Shown piece after piece: positions 33,040 to 41,180 of a DNA stretch of 64,000 bases (the stretch's first letter is position 1; each line of letters opens with the position of its first letter). Both the position numbers and the translations under genes were made by a program. Source of the stretch: an uncultured Bacilli bacterium. Lineage in GTDB: Bacteria > Bacillota_I > Bacilli_A > RF39 > UBA660. The stretch covers positions 1 through 64,000 of the forward strand of contig CAKPHO010000002.1 in assembly GCA_934162195.1 (NCBI GenBank), in the 5' to 3' direction. Under the pieces are notes generated by a model. That model made no database searches, was not told the origin of the DNA, and saw only the letters and a list, made by a program, of their open reading frames with translations.

Positions 33040-33454
33040 GTATCAAGAACTAATATTTAGAAAGAATCCTCACTGTATTTTCACTACAACAATAAGTCTA
33101 ACTATTATATTACTAACACTTATTATTATTAGCTGCTTTTATAAATATAATAGATATTATTATTTTAATGGAATAAAAAACGAGGAAGGAGGAAATAATT
33201 GTGTTAATATCTTGGTTCCACATGATGAAGTGGATATTATCAAGAATAATGATCTCTTTATAAATAAGAAAAAGATTGGTTTCTCTTATGAAATAACAAG
33301 TGATTATTATAATGATTCTAATAAAATATATAATAATGTAATAATGCACTTTGATACTAATATTGATGTTAATGTAGTTAAACTAGTTTTTGAATCTAGT
33401 AAAACAACATTTATGAAAGAAATTATAAAAAAAATTAAGAAGGGAATGATATAA
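33032..33454 (+). CDS. Short bacteriocin-export accessory protein
   Basis: 140 residues: a cytoplasmic N-terminus (Y-Q-E-L-I-F-R-K-N-P), one span (residues ~18-38) and an extracytoplasmic domain of ~100 residues. Position between a C39 exporter and the GG peptides, plus the topology, point to an accessory protein of the LagE/HlyD type. Those are usually 400-460 residues, so this is far shorter and lacks the long coiled coil. It may be a reduced version or a different small adaptor. It starts with GTG inside the exporter 3' end, and its TAA overlaps the ATG of the first peptide. Confidence 0.6.
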   Translation: MNKYQELIFRKNPHCIFTTTISLTIILLTLIIISCFYKYNRYYYFNGIKNEEGGNNCVNILVPHDEVDIIKNNDLFINKKKIGFSYEITSDYYNDSNKIYNNVIMHFDTNIDVNVVKLVFESSKTTFMKEIIKKIKKGMI

Positions 33455-33594
33455 TGAATAAATTAAAAAAAGAAGAAATGTTAAAAGTTAATGGTGGTGG
33501 ATTTAGTTTTGGTTTTTGGGCTTTAATTGGTAGTGGTATTGTTTTTATAGTTGGACTTATAGACGGGTTTGTTCGTCCGCTAAAATGTAATTAG
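33454..33594 (+). CDS. Double-glycine class II bacteriocin precursor, peptide A
   Basis: 46 residues. The leader (M-N-K-L-K-K-E-E-M-L-K-V-N-G-G) fits the double-glycine type cut by C39 peptidases (acidic pair, hydrophobic M/L, GG at -2/-1). The mature part is about 31 residues, Gly-rich and hydrophobic (F-G-F-W-A-L-I-G-S-G, G-L-I-D-G-F-V-R-P-L-K-C-N) with a helix-breaking Gly pattern typical of pore-forming class II peptides. ATG overlaps the preceding stop. A single cysteine near the C-terminus is notable. Confidence 0.85.
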   Translation: MNKLKKEEMLKVNGGGFSFGFWALIGSGIVFIVGLIDGFVRPLKCN

Positions 33595-33602
33595 GAGGTA
33601 CT

Positions 33603-33764
33603 ATGAAATTAGGAAAAAAAGAAATGTTAGAAATATATGGTGGAGCTATTTCAGGAACTTTATTTAGTTCTATCGTAAGAGGAATTAGTGCAATGTTAGA
33701 TTTAGGTAGAAGCTTAGGTTCTGCTATCAGAAGGCTAACTGCTAATCGTTTATGTCAAATATAA
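33603..33764 (+). CDS. Double-glycine class II bacteriocin precursor, peptide B
   Basis: 53 residues. The leader M-K-L-G-K-K-E-M-L-E-I-Y-G-G ends in GG. The mature ~39 residues form a cationic amphipathic sequence (T-L-F-S-S-I-V-R-G, L-D-L-G-R-S-L-G-S-A-I-R-R-L) with one Cys near the end. With peptide A it probably forms a two-peptide bacteriocin, an inference from adjacency and complementary character (one hydrophobic, one cationic). It has its own RBS, AGGAGG. Confidence 0.85.
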   Translation: MKLGKKEMLEIYGGAISGTLFSSIVRGISAMLDLGRSLGSAIRRLTANRLCQI

Positions 33765-33916
33765 TAAGTTTTATAGAAAAGAATAAAAAAATCTTATTAC
33801 TCGTATTATTTATTCTTTTAATACCAATTATAGAGCCAATTGTAGAAGTACTTGGAAAGATTCTATTTTACCTTGGTAAATATATAGGAACTTTTACGAG
33901 AAAAATAATGATTTAA
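33752..33916 (+). CDS. Small membrane protein, probable bacteriocin immunity
   Basis: 54 residues, mostly one or two membrane-spanning stretches (I-L-L-L-V-L-F-I-L-L-I-P-I-I and G-K-I-L-F-Y-L-G-K-Y-I-G) with basic ends. It overlaps the last 13 bases of peptide B in another frame and is the last gene of the operon. That is the usual place for an immunity gene. I recognise no family, so the role is inferred from context. Confidence 0.65.
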   Translation: MSNIISFIEKNKKILLLVLFILLIPIIEPIVEVLGKILFYLGKYIGTFTRKIMI

Positions 33917-33918
33917 CT

Positions 33919-33948
33919 AAAAAAGTGGTTTTTTATGCCACTTTTTTT
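33919..33948 (+). terminator. Terminator of the bacteriocin operon
   Basis: AAAAAGTGG / CCACTTTTTTT with a T-rich loop. Confidence 0.82.
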
Positions 33949-33988
33949 GCAAATTACTAAGTAAAACAACGATTAAATAAAATTTTTC

Positions 33989-34017
33989 TTGTAATAAATA
34001 ATAATTGGTGTTATAAT
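33989..34017 (+). promoter_or_regulatory. Promoter of rpsU
   Basis: TTGTAA, a 17-nt spacer and TATAAT. Confidence 0.7.
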
Positions 34018-34045
34018 ATTGACAGTCAAGAAGGGAGGGATATAG

Positions 34046-34243
34046 ATGTCTACAGTAGTAGTAAAGAACGGAAACGTTGAAGGTGCATTACGTACTATGA
34101 AACAAAAAAATATGAGAGACGGCCTCCTAAAAGCAGTTAGAGAAAGAAACGAAGGTTATATGAAACCAGGCGTTAAAAGAAGATTAGCTAAAAAAGAAGC
34201 AATCCGTAATAGTCGTAAAAGAAATAGAGAAAGAGATTATTAG
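34046..34243 (+). CDS. rpsU: 30S ribosomal protein S21
   Basis: A 65-residue basic ribosomal protein near the anti-Shine-Dalgarno end of 16S rRNA. The sequence V-V-V-K-N-G-N-V-E-G-A-L-R-x-M-K, a basic middle and the K-x-R-R-x-A-K-K-E-A-I-R-N-S-R-K tail are diagnostic. RBS GGGAGGG. As in Bacillus, yqeY follows, separated here by a terminator. Confidence 0.96.
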   Translation: MSTVVVKNGNVEGALRTMKQKNMRDGLLKAVRERNEGYMKPGVKRRLAKKEAIRNSRKRNRERDY

Positions 34244-34244
34244 T

Positions 34245-34268
34245 AGAACCAATTAAGGTTCTCTTTTT
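34245..34268 (+). terminator. Terminator between rpsU and yqeY
   Basis: AGAACC / GGTTCT hairpin with CTTTTT. yqeY may depend on read-through. Confidence 0.8.
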
Positions 34269-34281
34269 GAAAGGTGATACT

Positions 34282-34728
34282 ATGAAAGAAAAGATTTTAA
34301 TTGATTTAAAAAATGCGATGAAAAATCAAAATAGAGATTTATTATCAGTAATTAGAATGGTTAAGGGCGCTATCCAATTAGAAGAGATAAAAGTAAAACA
34401 TGAACTTAATGATGAAGAAATTATTACTATTATTGGTAGAGAAATAAAAACAAGACGTGAATCAATTAAAGAATTTGAAAAAGGTGGAAGACAAGATTTA
34501 ATTGATAAAACACAAAAAGAAATTGATATACTAAGTAAGTATATGCCAGCTCAAATGAGTGAAGAAGAAGTGTTGAAAGTAATTGATGAAGTGTTTGCAA
34601 AAGTAAATCCTACCGGTCCTTCAGATATGGGAAAAGTCATGGGAGCAATCGCACCAATGGTTAAAGGTAAAGCTGATTTAGGTTTTGTTAATAATAAAAT
34701 AAAAGAAAGATTAGCTAATTTAAAATAG
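34282..34728 (+). CDS. yqeY: GatB/YqeY domain protein
   Basis: 148 residues, almost entirely the GatB/YqeY C-terminal-type domain: I-L-I-D-L-K-N-A-M-K-N-Q-N, S-V-I-R-M-V-K-G-A-I-Q-L-E-E-I, Y-M-P-A-Q-M-S-E-E-E and M-G-K-V-M-G-A-I-A-P. This domain binds tRNA in GatB; the free-standing protein has no settled function. The start at 34282 has AAAGGTGAT upstream; an in-frame ATG at 34267 overlaps the RBS region. Confidence 0.93.
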   Translation: MKEKILIDLKNAMKNQNRDLLSVIRMVKGAIQLEEIKVKHELNDEEIITIIGREIKTRRESIKEFEKGGRQDLIDKTQKEIDILSKYMPAQMSEEEVLKVIDEVFAKVNPTGPSDMGKVMGAIAPMVKGKADLGFVNNKIKERLANLK

Positions 34729-34754
34729 ATATATTTATTTATATCTATTTTTTT
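34724..34754 (+). terminator. Terminator after yqeY
   Basis: AATAGATAT / ATATCTATT and a T tract. Confidence 0.88.
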
Positions 34755-34773
34755 GTTATAATGTCTTTGTAAT

Positions 34774-34849
34774 GCTGAAATAGCTCAGCTGGTAGAGCAG
34801 CTCCCTCGTAAAGAGCAGGTCGGGGGTTCAAATCCCTTTTTCAGCACCA
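34774..34849 (+). tRNA. tRNA-Thr (anticodon CGT)
   Basis: Full cloverleaf: acceptor GCTGAAA / TTTCAGC, D-arm GCTC...GAGC, anticodon loop CTCGTAA with CGT at 34-36, T-loop TTCAAAT, encoded CCA end. The last anticodon-stem pair is a C-A mismatch and the T-stem has two G-T pairs. Confidence 0.93.
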
Positions 34850-34852
34850 TAT

Positions 34853-34926
34853 GCCGATATAGTTTAGTGGTAAAATAGGTCATTGGTAATGATCAGCGGA
34901 TAGTTCAATTCTATCTTTCGGCACCA
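34853..34926 (+). tRNA. tRNA-Thr (anticodon GGT)
   Basis: Acceptor GCCGATA / TTTCGGC (one T-T mismatch at pair 6-67), anticodon stem GGTCA / TGATC, loop TTGGTAA with GGT at 34-36, T-stem GATAG / CTATC, encoded CCA. The D-stem is weak (GTTT / AAAT). It lies three bases after the first tRNA-Thr. Confidence 0.88.
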
Positions 34927-34972
34927 TTAGAAAATTTATTTATATTTTTATAAGTTTGGATTTGACATAAAA

Positions 34973-35005
34973 AATATCAATTTTAAAATAGATTGATATT
35001 TTTTG
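34973..35005 (+). terminator. Terminator after the tRNA-Thr pair
   Basis: AATATCAA / TTGATATT followed by TTTT. Confidence 0.78.
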
Positions 35006-35094
35006 TTGACTTAAAATATTATAGTAGAAAAATTTTAATTGATTTCTGTTAGAACAGTTAATTTTCATGTTATAATAAAATAGGTGATAACTCT

Positions 35095-37605
35095 ATGGAA
35101 ATAAATTACAATGATGCACTTCAACAAACAATGCTTAATTGGAAATATTATGATAAAAATATGGATCCATTTTATGGTTGCCTAATATCATATCTAATAG
35201 AAGTTGGCGGTTACAAATTAAGTAAAGATGGAAGTGAACGTGATCAAGTAAAAAAGATAGAAATTATTTTAAAAAATGAACCCAAAATATTTAAAGGTAT
35301 ACTTAAAATATTGATGCAAAATGAATTTTCTGGTAATTTAGGTTTTAGATATCAATATAGAAACACGCTTTATAAAGGGCGTGATGAAGAAAATCATTTT
35401 AGTATACTAAAATTTAAAATAATCGATGATAAATTATATGTGTATGACTTAATTGTCAGTAGAGAAAATAGAAAATATGTAGAAATTAAAAAAATAAATA
35501 ACGTTGATGCTAATGAGCTTATAGCTTTGTTAAAAAATGATGGATATTCTGAGGAAGAAATAGAAATTCTACTTCAGCACAAAGAGGTATTGCAAGCTTA
35601 TGGTATTGACAGTTTATCTTATACTATAACAGTGTTAAATAATAATTTAATTAACATGCAACTAGATGATCCAAATATTAAATTAGATTTTTCTATTTTC
35701 TACAAAGAACACGCTAAATCTAATTTGCTCACTAAGACTAATTTTTCTTTAAAACCTGGAACAAGTGATAGTAATGCTTCTTATGGTTATGATAGTAATA
35801 TAAAGTTATTATTTTTGTTGCATGGTCTATGTAAAAGCCAAAAAGATTTATCTTTTTTTGAGAATGCATATAAGAAAAATGTTGGTTTGTTAGGCGATGG
35901 TAGTAATACAGATATTAATGTAGATTGGGTGTTTTTGAGTAGCTTCTTTTTATTTAATCGCGAAGAAAAGAATACATTGCCTGATTACTTGTATCTTGAT
36001 TTAGAAAGAAAACTTAAATTGGTTAGTCCATATGGGGCAATGTGCATATTTTTAGATGAAAATAATAAAGAAGTATCTTATCAATCTAACTCAACACAAT
36101 TAGATTATGGAAGTAATGATTATATACTAAAAGATGGAAAACTTGATTCAAAAATGTTATTTCATGCTATAAGAAACGCTTTAGCTCACTCATCGTATGA
36201 AGTTATTGATAAAAATTATATTCGTATTTTTGGATATAATAATGAAGGTGTAATGAATTGTAATTTTAAAATTCATAGAGATATGGTAATTGAATTTATT
36301 AATAAATTATCGGCCTATAATAACTTTGGAAATATATTTCCAATATGCACATTGGAAAAACCAAATTATGCTAATAATCCCATTTTAACAAAAGAAGATT
36401 TAAAAAGCTATTTAGAAAGCATTATTATTTCAGATATTACTAATGTTAAGTATCAAGACTTAGACGCCTTAAAAAAGCTTCAAATGTATGCACAGCGTTT
36501 TGTCAAAGAGGAAAACAAAGAGGTAAATAAAAATATAGATTATAAATTTTTAGAAGTGCTTGAATATGATTATGAACGAAAAATTCATTACCTAAAACAA
36601 GAATTACAAAGCCCTATGACAGTAAAGCCTGAATTTGTTGAATTTATTACCAAATCACGACTTAAGTATTTCTTAGATTATAAATTAGAAGAATATAGGT
36701 TATCCGAAATACAAATTAATAAAATTGTTGAAAAAATAGAACAAATATCTGATACTTTTTATGGACATAGTGCAACAAACCAACATGCAATAATAACTGA
36801 ATTAATAAGAAATCAAATAAATCCAAGTAGAAATATATCAATGATTATAGAAGATATTATTGAAACAAGTGATAAATCTAATGGCACAATTATGGATATG
36901 TTAAATGATACTTCTATAAAATATATTGATTATGATAAAGTACTAAAAGCAACCATTATAGCGTATTTAAATAATATACTTTTATATAGTTATAATGGTA
37001 CAAAAATTGATTTGAGTGATTTAAATTTTTCAAAATTAAAGTGTGATATTGATTTTGAAAAATTGATTTCTGATAAGCAAAAAAGACTCAATGATTTGAG
37101 AAGAGAAAATAGTAATATTTGCAAGACTAATAGAAAGAAGAAAAAAAGAATTAGTGATATAACTATTCGACTTAAAAAAATAACTGATGAAGAAGAAAGA
37201 AATAGGTTGATTGAAGAAAAACAAATCCTTGAAGATAGCCTTCGCCAAGATGATAACTCTAAACAAGAAGAAAACATTAAAGAAATGACTGATTTAATAA
37301 ATGATTTAGAAGATTTAAATAACAGGAGATTGGATAGTCCTTTTATAAGTGCTTATATATTAGAACATTTGAGAAATTCTCTTGCCCATGGAAATATATT
37401 CTTTTCTGATACAATTGATTTAAATGATATAGGAGATTTGCAAATAACATTTATAGATTATTATCCTGATACAACAGACGAATCGTTTAAAGCCACAATT
37501 AAGCTTGAACAATTATTGACTATATTGAATAATGATAAATTTATTAGCAGTATTTTTGCAAATACACATAAAAAATCTATTGATAATCATTCTCAAAAAA
37601 ACTAG
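35095..37605 (+). CDS. Large protein with two HEPN-type RNxLAH motifs; putative ribonuclease
   Basis: 836 residues, not a family I can name. Two motifs fit the HEPN ribonuclease signature Rx4H: R360-N-A-L-A-H365 and R760-N-S-L-A-H765, each in helical surroundings. Between and around them lie a mixed N-terminal region (1-330), a helical middle, and a lysine/glutamate coiled coil at ~660-740 just before the second motif. Paired Rx4H motifs in one chain, the second near the C-terminus, also occur in Cas13 and are related to Abi-type toxins; this similarity is by geometry only. No signal peptide or spans, so cytoplasmic. It is monocistronic, just after two tRNA genes, a classic site for acquired defence genes. 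No CRISPR array is nearby. RBS AGGTGAT. Confidence 0.6.
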   Translation: MEINYNDALQQTMLNWKYYDKNMDPFYGCLISYLIEVGGYKLSKDGSERDQVKKIEIILKNEPKIFKGILKILMQNEFSGNLGFRYQYRNTLYKGRDEENHFSILKFKIIDDKLYVYDLIVSRENRKYVEIKKINNVDANELIALLKNDGYSEEEIEILLQHKEVLQAYGIDSLSYTITVLNNNLINMQLDDPNIKLDFSIFYKEHAKSNLLTKTNFSLKPGTSDSNASYGYDSNIKLLFLLHGLCKSQKDLSFFENAYKKNVGLLGDGSNTDINVDWVFLSSFFLFNREEKNTLPDYLYLDLERKLKLVSPYGAMCIFLDENNKEVSYQSNSTQLDYGSNDYILKDGKLDSKMLFHAIRNALAHSSYEVIDKNYIRIFGYNNEGVMNCNFKIHRDMVIEFINKLSAYNNFGNIFPICTLEKPNYANNPILTKEDLKSYLESIIISDITNVKYQDLDALKKLQMYAQRFVKEENKEVNKNIDYKFLEVLEYDYERKIHYLKQELQSPMTVKPEFVEFITKSRLKYFLDYKLEEYRLSEIQINKIVEKIEQISDTFYGHSATNQHAIITELIRNQINPSRNISMIIEDIIETSDKSNGTIMDMLNDTSIKYIDYDKVLKATIIAYLNNILLYSYNGTKIDLSDLNFSKLKCDIDFEKLISDKQKRLNDLRRENSNICKTNRKKKKRISDITIRLKKITDEEERNRLIEEKQILEDSLRQDDNSKQEENIKEMTDLINDLEDLNNRRLDSPFISAYILEHLRNSLAHGNIFFSDTIDLNDIGDLQITFIDYYPDTTDESFKATIKLEQLLTILNNDKFISSIFANTHKKSIDNHSQKN

Positions 37606-37638
37606 TGAAAACTAATTAAATTGCGTTTAAATTAGAAT

Positions 37639-37666
37639 TTGACAAAAACAAAAAAATGTATATAAT
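37639..37666 (+). promoter_or_regulatory. Upstream promoter of the gene at 37757
   Basis: Consensus TTGACA, a 16-nt spacer and TATAAT. Confidence 0.75.
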
Positions 37667-37695
37667 ATATAGCAACAACGGGGATAAAGACTGAT

Positions 37696-37724
37696 TTGAC
37701 AATATATAAGTAATGTGTTAGAAT
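37696..37724 (+). promoter_or_regulatory. Downstream tandem promoter of the gene at 37757
   Basis: TTGACA, a 17-nt spacer and TAGAAT, 57 bp after the first promoter. Two near-consensus promoters suggest strong expression. Confidence 0.75.
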
Positions 37725-37756
37725 ATAGCACATTCAGTAAGAAGAGGGGGATTTAT

Positions 37757-38731
37757 ATGAAAAATAAAGATACTTTATATGAAGAATCAAAAAAAGCTGT
37801 TCAAGAAGGTGAAAACAACAAATCATCACAAATAGTTGTGTATACACCACAAGAAGAAATGGCTAAGAAAAAATTTAAGTTAACTAAAAATAAAAAAGTA
37901 AGAGTTGTTGCTGGTACTTTAGCGTTCCTTGTTCTTTTAGGAGCAATCGTACTTGGTGCTAGATCTTGTAAAAAAGATAATAGAAATACTGGCGCTGAGA
38001 CTACAGTTTCATATAGTGATGATGAATTAAAAGTAATTTATATTGATAAAGAAACATATTTACAAAATGTTCAAACTTTAGCTCAATACTTAAATAATTA
38101 CGGTAATAAAAATGTTAAACCTGTTGATGTAAATAGTTTTTATTACCTAGCTAACATGGATAATATTAAATCTTCTACTTTTAAAGAATTAGTTGAAGAA
38201 GGATATTTACCAGAAAGTGAAACTGATATTATTATTCAAGCTTTAGGTATCATGGATGATTTAAGAGATACAGTTGCTTTAGAAGGTATTGCTGGAAAAG
38301 AAGCTTCAGTTGATTATTCTAAAATATTTGTAAACTCTAGAACAGCTAAAGTATTTAGTTCTGCTCAAGATGTATACAATGACGCTGTAAGAACATCACA
38401 AGGTGATACTAGAGATAGTATTTTAGAAGATAAAAGTGCTCCAATTAAAGATCAATTAACTAAATTAGGTGAAATAGAAGATAATTATGAATTAGGAGAA
38501 AATACATTAAATGTAAATATTCCTGAATTTGGTACATTATCTGCTGCTGAACAAGTACTTTATTACAATCTTCAATCAAAAACATTTGATATATTATTAG
38601 CTAATTATGGTGTATCAGTTGGTGGAGAGGCAAGAGATTATCGTATCGATGATATTTCTAACTTAGTAGTTTCATTACGTGATGAATTTGCTTGTCTACA
38701 AGATGAAAAGGGAAAAACTTATCAAAAATAG
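37757..38731 (+). CDS. Membrane-anchored protein with large extracytoplasmic domain, unknown function
   Basis: Not recognised. 324 residues: a charged cytoplasmic N-terminus (~48 residues), one span at ~49-67 (V-V-A-G-T-L-A-F-L-V-L-L-G-A-I-V-L), then an ~255-residue extracytoplasmic domain, mostly helical and acidic. No catalytic motif is visible. Two near-consensus promoters and an AGAGGGGG RBS imply high expression, so it may be an abundant surface or envelope protein. The start is 37757; a longer frame from 37715 overlaps the promoter. Confidence 0.75.
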   Translation: MKNKDTLYEESKKAVQEGENNKSSQIVVYTPQEEMAKKKFKLTKNKKVRVVAGTLAFLVLLGAIVLGARSCKKDNRNTGAETTVSYSDDELKVIYIDKETYLQNVQTLAQYLNNYGNKNVKPVDVNSFYYLANMDNIKSSTFKELVEEGYLPESETDIIIQALGIMDDLRDTVALEGIAGKEASVDYSKIFVNSRTAKVFSSAQDVYNDAVRTSQGDTRDSILEDKSAPIKDQLTKLGEIEDNYELGENTLNVNIPEFGTLSAAEQVLYYNLQSKTFDILLANYGVSVGGEARDYRIDDISNLVVSLRDEFACLQDEKGKTYQK

Positions 38732-38750
38732 TCAATGTGACTATTTTTTT
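38727..38750 (+). terminator. Terminator after the gene at 37757
   Basis: AATAGTC / GACTATT hairpin with a T run. Confidence 0.88.
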
Positions 38751-38779
38751 TCTTTTTCATAAAATATATTGGTGATGAT

Positions 38780-39736
38780 ATGAATAGTTTAATAGGTAAT
38801 ACACCTCTAATAAAAATAAAATACGAGTATAATAGTAAAATTGAAGAAATATATACTAAGTTAGAGTATTACAATCTAACAGGTAGTATAAAAGATAGAA
38901 TGGCTGATTTTATTATAAAAGAAGCTTATAAAAGTAAATTGTTGGTAAAAGGTCAAGCTATAATAGAAGCTACTAGTGGTAATACTGGTATATCGCTTGC
39001 TTCAATAGGGGCTTTCTATCATAATCCTGTATATATATTTATGCCTGATTGGGTAAGCAGTGAAAGAAAAAAGATAATGGAAATGTATGGAGCTACAGTA
39101 ACGTTAATAAGCAAAGAAGAAGGGGGATTTAAAAGATGTATAGAAGAAGCTGAACGTTTAGCTTCTAAAATTAATGGTTTTAGAGTTAATCAATTTAGTA
39201 ATCCAAATAATCTTTTAGCCCATTTTCAAACCACGGGTGCAGAAATAATAAATAAGTTGAAAAAAGTAGATGGGTTTGTTAGTGGTATTGGTACTGGTGG
39301 AACTTTGATGGGTACTGCTAGTAAGATAAAAGAGGTTAATAATAATTTAGTAGTATGTGCTGTAGAACCTAAAGAACTTCCTATATTAAAAAATGAAAAT
39401 AGTGTAGGAAGTCATAAAATAGATGGTATAGGGGATGATTTTATACCTGAACTTTTAGATAGAAATAAAATAGATGTTATTTATGATATTAGTGATGAAG
39501 ATGCAATAAATATGTCGCGATTACTTTCATCTAAACTAGGATTAGGTGTTGGAATATCAAGTGGATGTAATTTTTTAGGTAGTATTTTATTAAATGAAGA
39601 ACTAGATGGTAATATTGTTACAGTATTTCCTGATGATAATAAAAAGTATCTTAGTACAAATTTAAGTAAAGGAATCAGCAAAGATGAGAAATTAATATCA
39701 AATAAAATAAAACTAATATCTTACGAAATAGTTTAA
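38780..39736 (+). CDS. cysK: Cysteine synthase family PLP enzyme
   Basis: O-acetylserine sulfhydrylase-type enzyme making cysteine from O-acetylserine and sulfide, with PLP. 318 residues. It has the PLP lysine in N-L-T-G-S-I-K-D-R-M, the substrate loop T-S-G-N-T-G, and the phosphate-binding G-I-G-T-G-G-T-L-M-G. The serine near the end in G-I-S-S-G fits. It directly precedes cysS, so cysteine supply and its loading onto tRNA are linked. Cystathionine beta-synthase-type activity cannot be excluded from sequence alone. Confidence 0.9.
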   Translation: MNSLIGNTPLIKIKYEYNSKIEEIYTKLEYYNLTGSIKDRMADFIIKEAYKSKLLVKGQAIIEATSGNTGISLASIGAFYHNPVYIFMPDWVSSERKKIMEMYGATVTLISKEEGGFKRCIEEAERLASKINGFRVNQFSNPNNLLAHFQTTGAEIINKLKKVDGFVSGIGTGGTLMGTASKIKEVNNNLVVCAVEPKELPILKNENSVGSHKIDGIGDDFIPELLDRNKIDVIYDISDEDAINMSRLLSSKLGLGVGISSGCNFLGSILLNEELDGNIVTVFPDDNKKYLSTNLSKGISKDEKLISNKIKLISYEIV

Positions 39737-39777
39737 AATGTAATAAATTATGATATAATTAATATGGAGTTGATTAT

Positions 39778-41172
39778 ATGAAATTATATAATACATTAAC
39801 AAGAACTATAGAAGATTTTATTCCAAACAAAGAAGGTCATGTATCAATGTATACTTGTGGGCCTACGGTTTATCATTTCGCACATATTGGAAATCTTCGT
39901 ACATATATATTTGAAGATGTTTTAGAAAGAAGTTTAAACTTTTTAGGATATGATGTAAAGAGAGTCATGAATATTACTGATGTTGGACATTTAAGTAGTG
40001 ATTCTGATAGTGGTGAAGATAAAATGCTTAAAGGTGCTAAAAGGGAACATAAGTCAGTTTTAGAAATAGCCGATTTTTATACAGAAGAGTTTAAAAAAGA
40101 TTGTGCTAAATTAAATATTAAGTGGCCTAAAATTGTTTCTAAAGCAACAGATAATATTGATTTTTATATAAAGATAATAACTAAACTACTTGAAGATGGT
40201 AAAGCTTATATAGCTGGTGGAAATGTTTACTTTGATACTTCTAAGTTAGATGACTATTATAAATTAACTAATCATAAGGAAGATGAGATGGTAGTTGGCG
40301 TACGTGATGGTGTAGAGGAAGATTCTAACAAAAAGAATCAAGCTGATTTTGTTTTATGGTTTACTAAATCAAAATTTGATTCTCAAGAATTAAAATGGGA
40401 TTCTCCTTGGGGGTATGGATATCCTGGTTGGCATATTGAATGTTCTGGTATTTCATTGAAATATTTAGGAGAATACTTAGATATACACTGTGGTGGTGTT
40501 GATAATATTTTTCCTCACCACACTAATGAGATAGCTCAATCAGAAAGTTACCTTGGACATAAGTGGTGTAATTATTGGGTTCATGGGGAACATTTAAACG
40601 ATAAAGATGGAAAGATGAGTAAATCAAAAGGAGAATTTTTAACTGTATCTTTACTAGAAAGTAAAGGTTATAATCCCTTAAGTTATCGTTTTATGTGTTT
40701 ACAATCTCATTATCGTAAAGTGTTAGAATTTAGTTATGATGCTCTAGATAATAGTACTAATGCTTATAATAAATTAAGAAGCAAGATTAGTGATATTAAA
40801 GAAAATGGTGATATTGATTTAGATGGCTCTAGTAAATATATGAATCAATTCAAAACTGCTCTAGAAAATGACCTTAATACATCTGCTGCTTTAACAACTT
40901 TATATGATGTTTTAAAAAGTGATTTAAATAATACAACTAAATTATATTTAACTAAAAAGTTTGATGAAGTGCTAGGTTTAAATTTATGTGTAAAAGAAGA
41001 ACTTGAGATAGATTCCCAGTTAGAACAATACATAAAAAATAAAATAGAAGAAAGAAATATAGCTAAAAAGAATAAAGATTACTCTTTGGCTGATCAGATC
41101 CGTGATGAATTAAAAGAAAAAGGAATAATAATCAAAGATACAAGGGAAGGAACTATTTTTGAAATAGTATAG
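39778..41172 (+). CDS. cysS: Cysteinyl-tRNA synthetase
   Basis: Class I synthetase charging tRNA-Cys. 464 residues: HIGH motif as H-I-G-N in F-A-H-I-G-N-L-R-T-Y, K-M-S-K-S in D-G-K-M-S-K-S-K-G, and zinc ligands (C28 in Y-T-C-G-P-T; C-S-G-I-S; H-H-T-N-E). It ends in the helical DALR-type anticodon region. The RBS is weak (GGAGTTGAT). It lies 41 nt after cysK and 8 nt before the metallopeptidase gene. Confidence 0.96.
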   Translation: MKLYNTLTRTIEDFIPNKEGHVSMYTCGPTVYHFAHIGNLRTYIFEDVLERSLNFLGYDVKRVMNITDVGHLSSDSDSGEDKMLKGAKREHKSVLEIADFYTEEFKKDCAKLNIKWPKIVSKATDNIDFYIKIITKLLEDGKAYIAGGNVYFDTSKLDDYYKLTNHKEDEMVVGVRDGVEEDSNKKNQADFVLWFTKSKFDSQELKWDSPWGYGYPGWHIECSGISLKYLGEYLDIHCGGVDNIFPHHTNEIAQSESYLGHKWCNYWVHGEHLNDKDGKMSKSKGEFLTVSLLESKGYNPLSYRFMCLQSHYRKVLEFSYDALDNSTNAYNKLRSKISDIKENGDIDLDGSSKYMNQFKTALENDLNTSAALTTLYDVLKSDLNNTTKLYLTKKFDEVLGLNLCVKEELEIDSQLEQYIKNKIEERNIAKKNKDYSLADQIRDELKEKGIIIKDTREGTIFEIV

Positions 41173-41180
41173 GTGATATT

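Noticed and set aside
34927..37756. CRISPR array near the two-HEPN protein
   Set aside because: No regularly spaced direct repeats are visible on either side; only terminators and promoters are seen.
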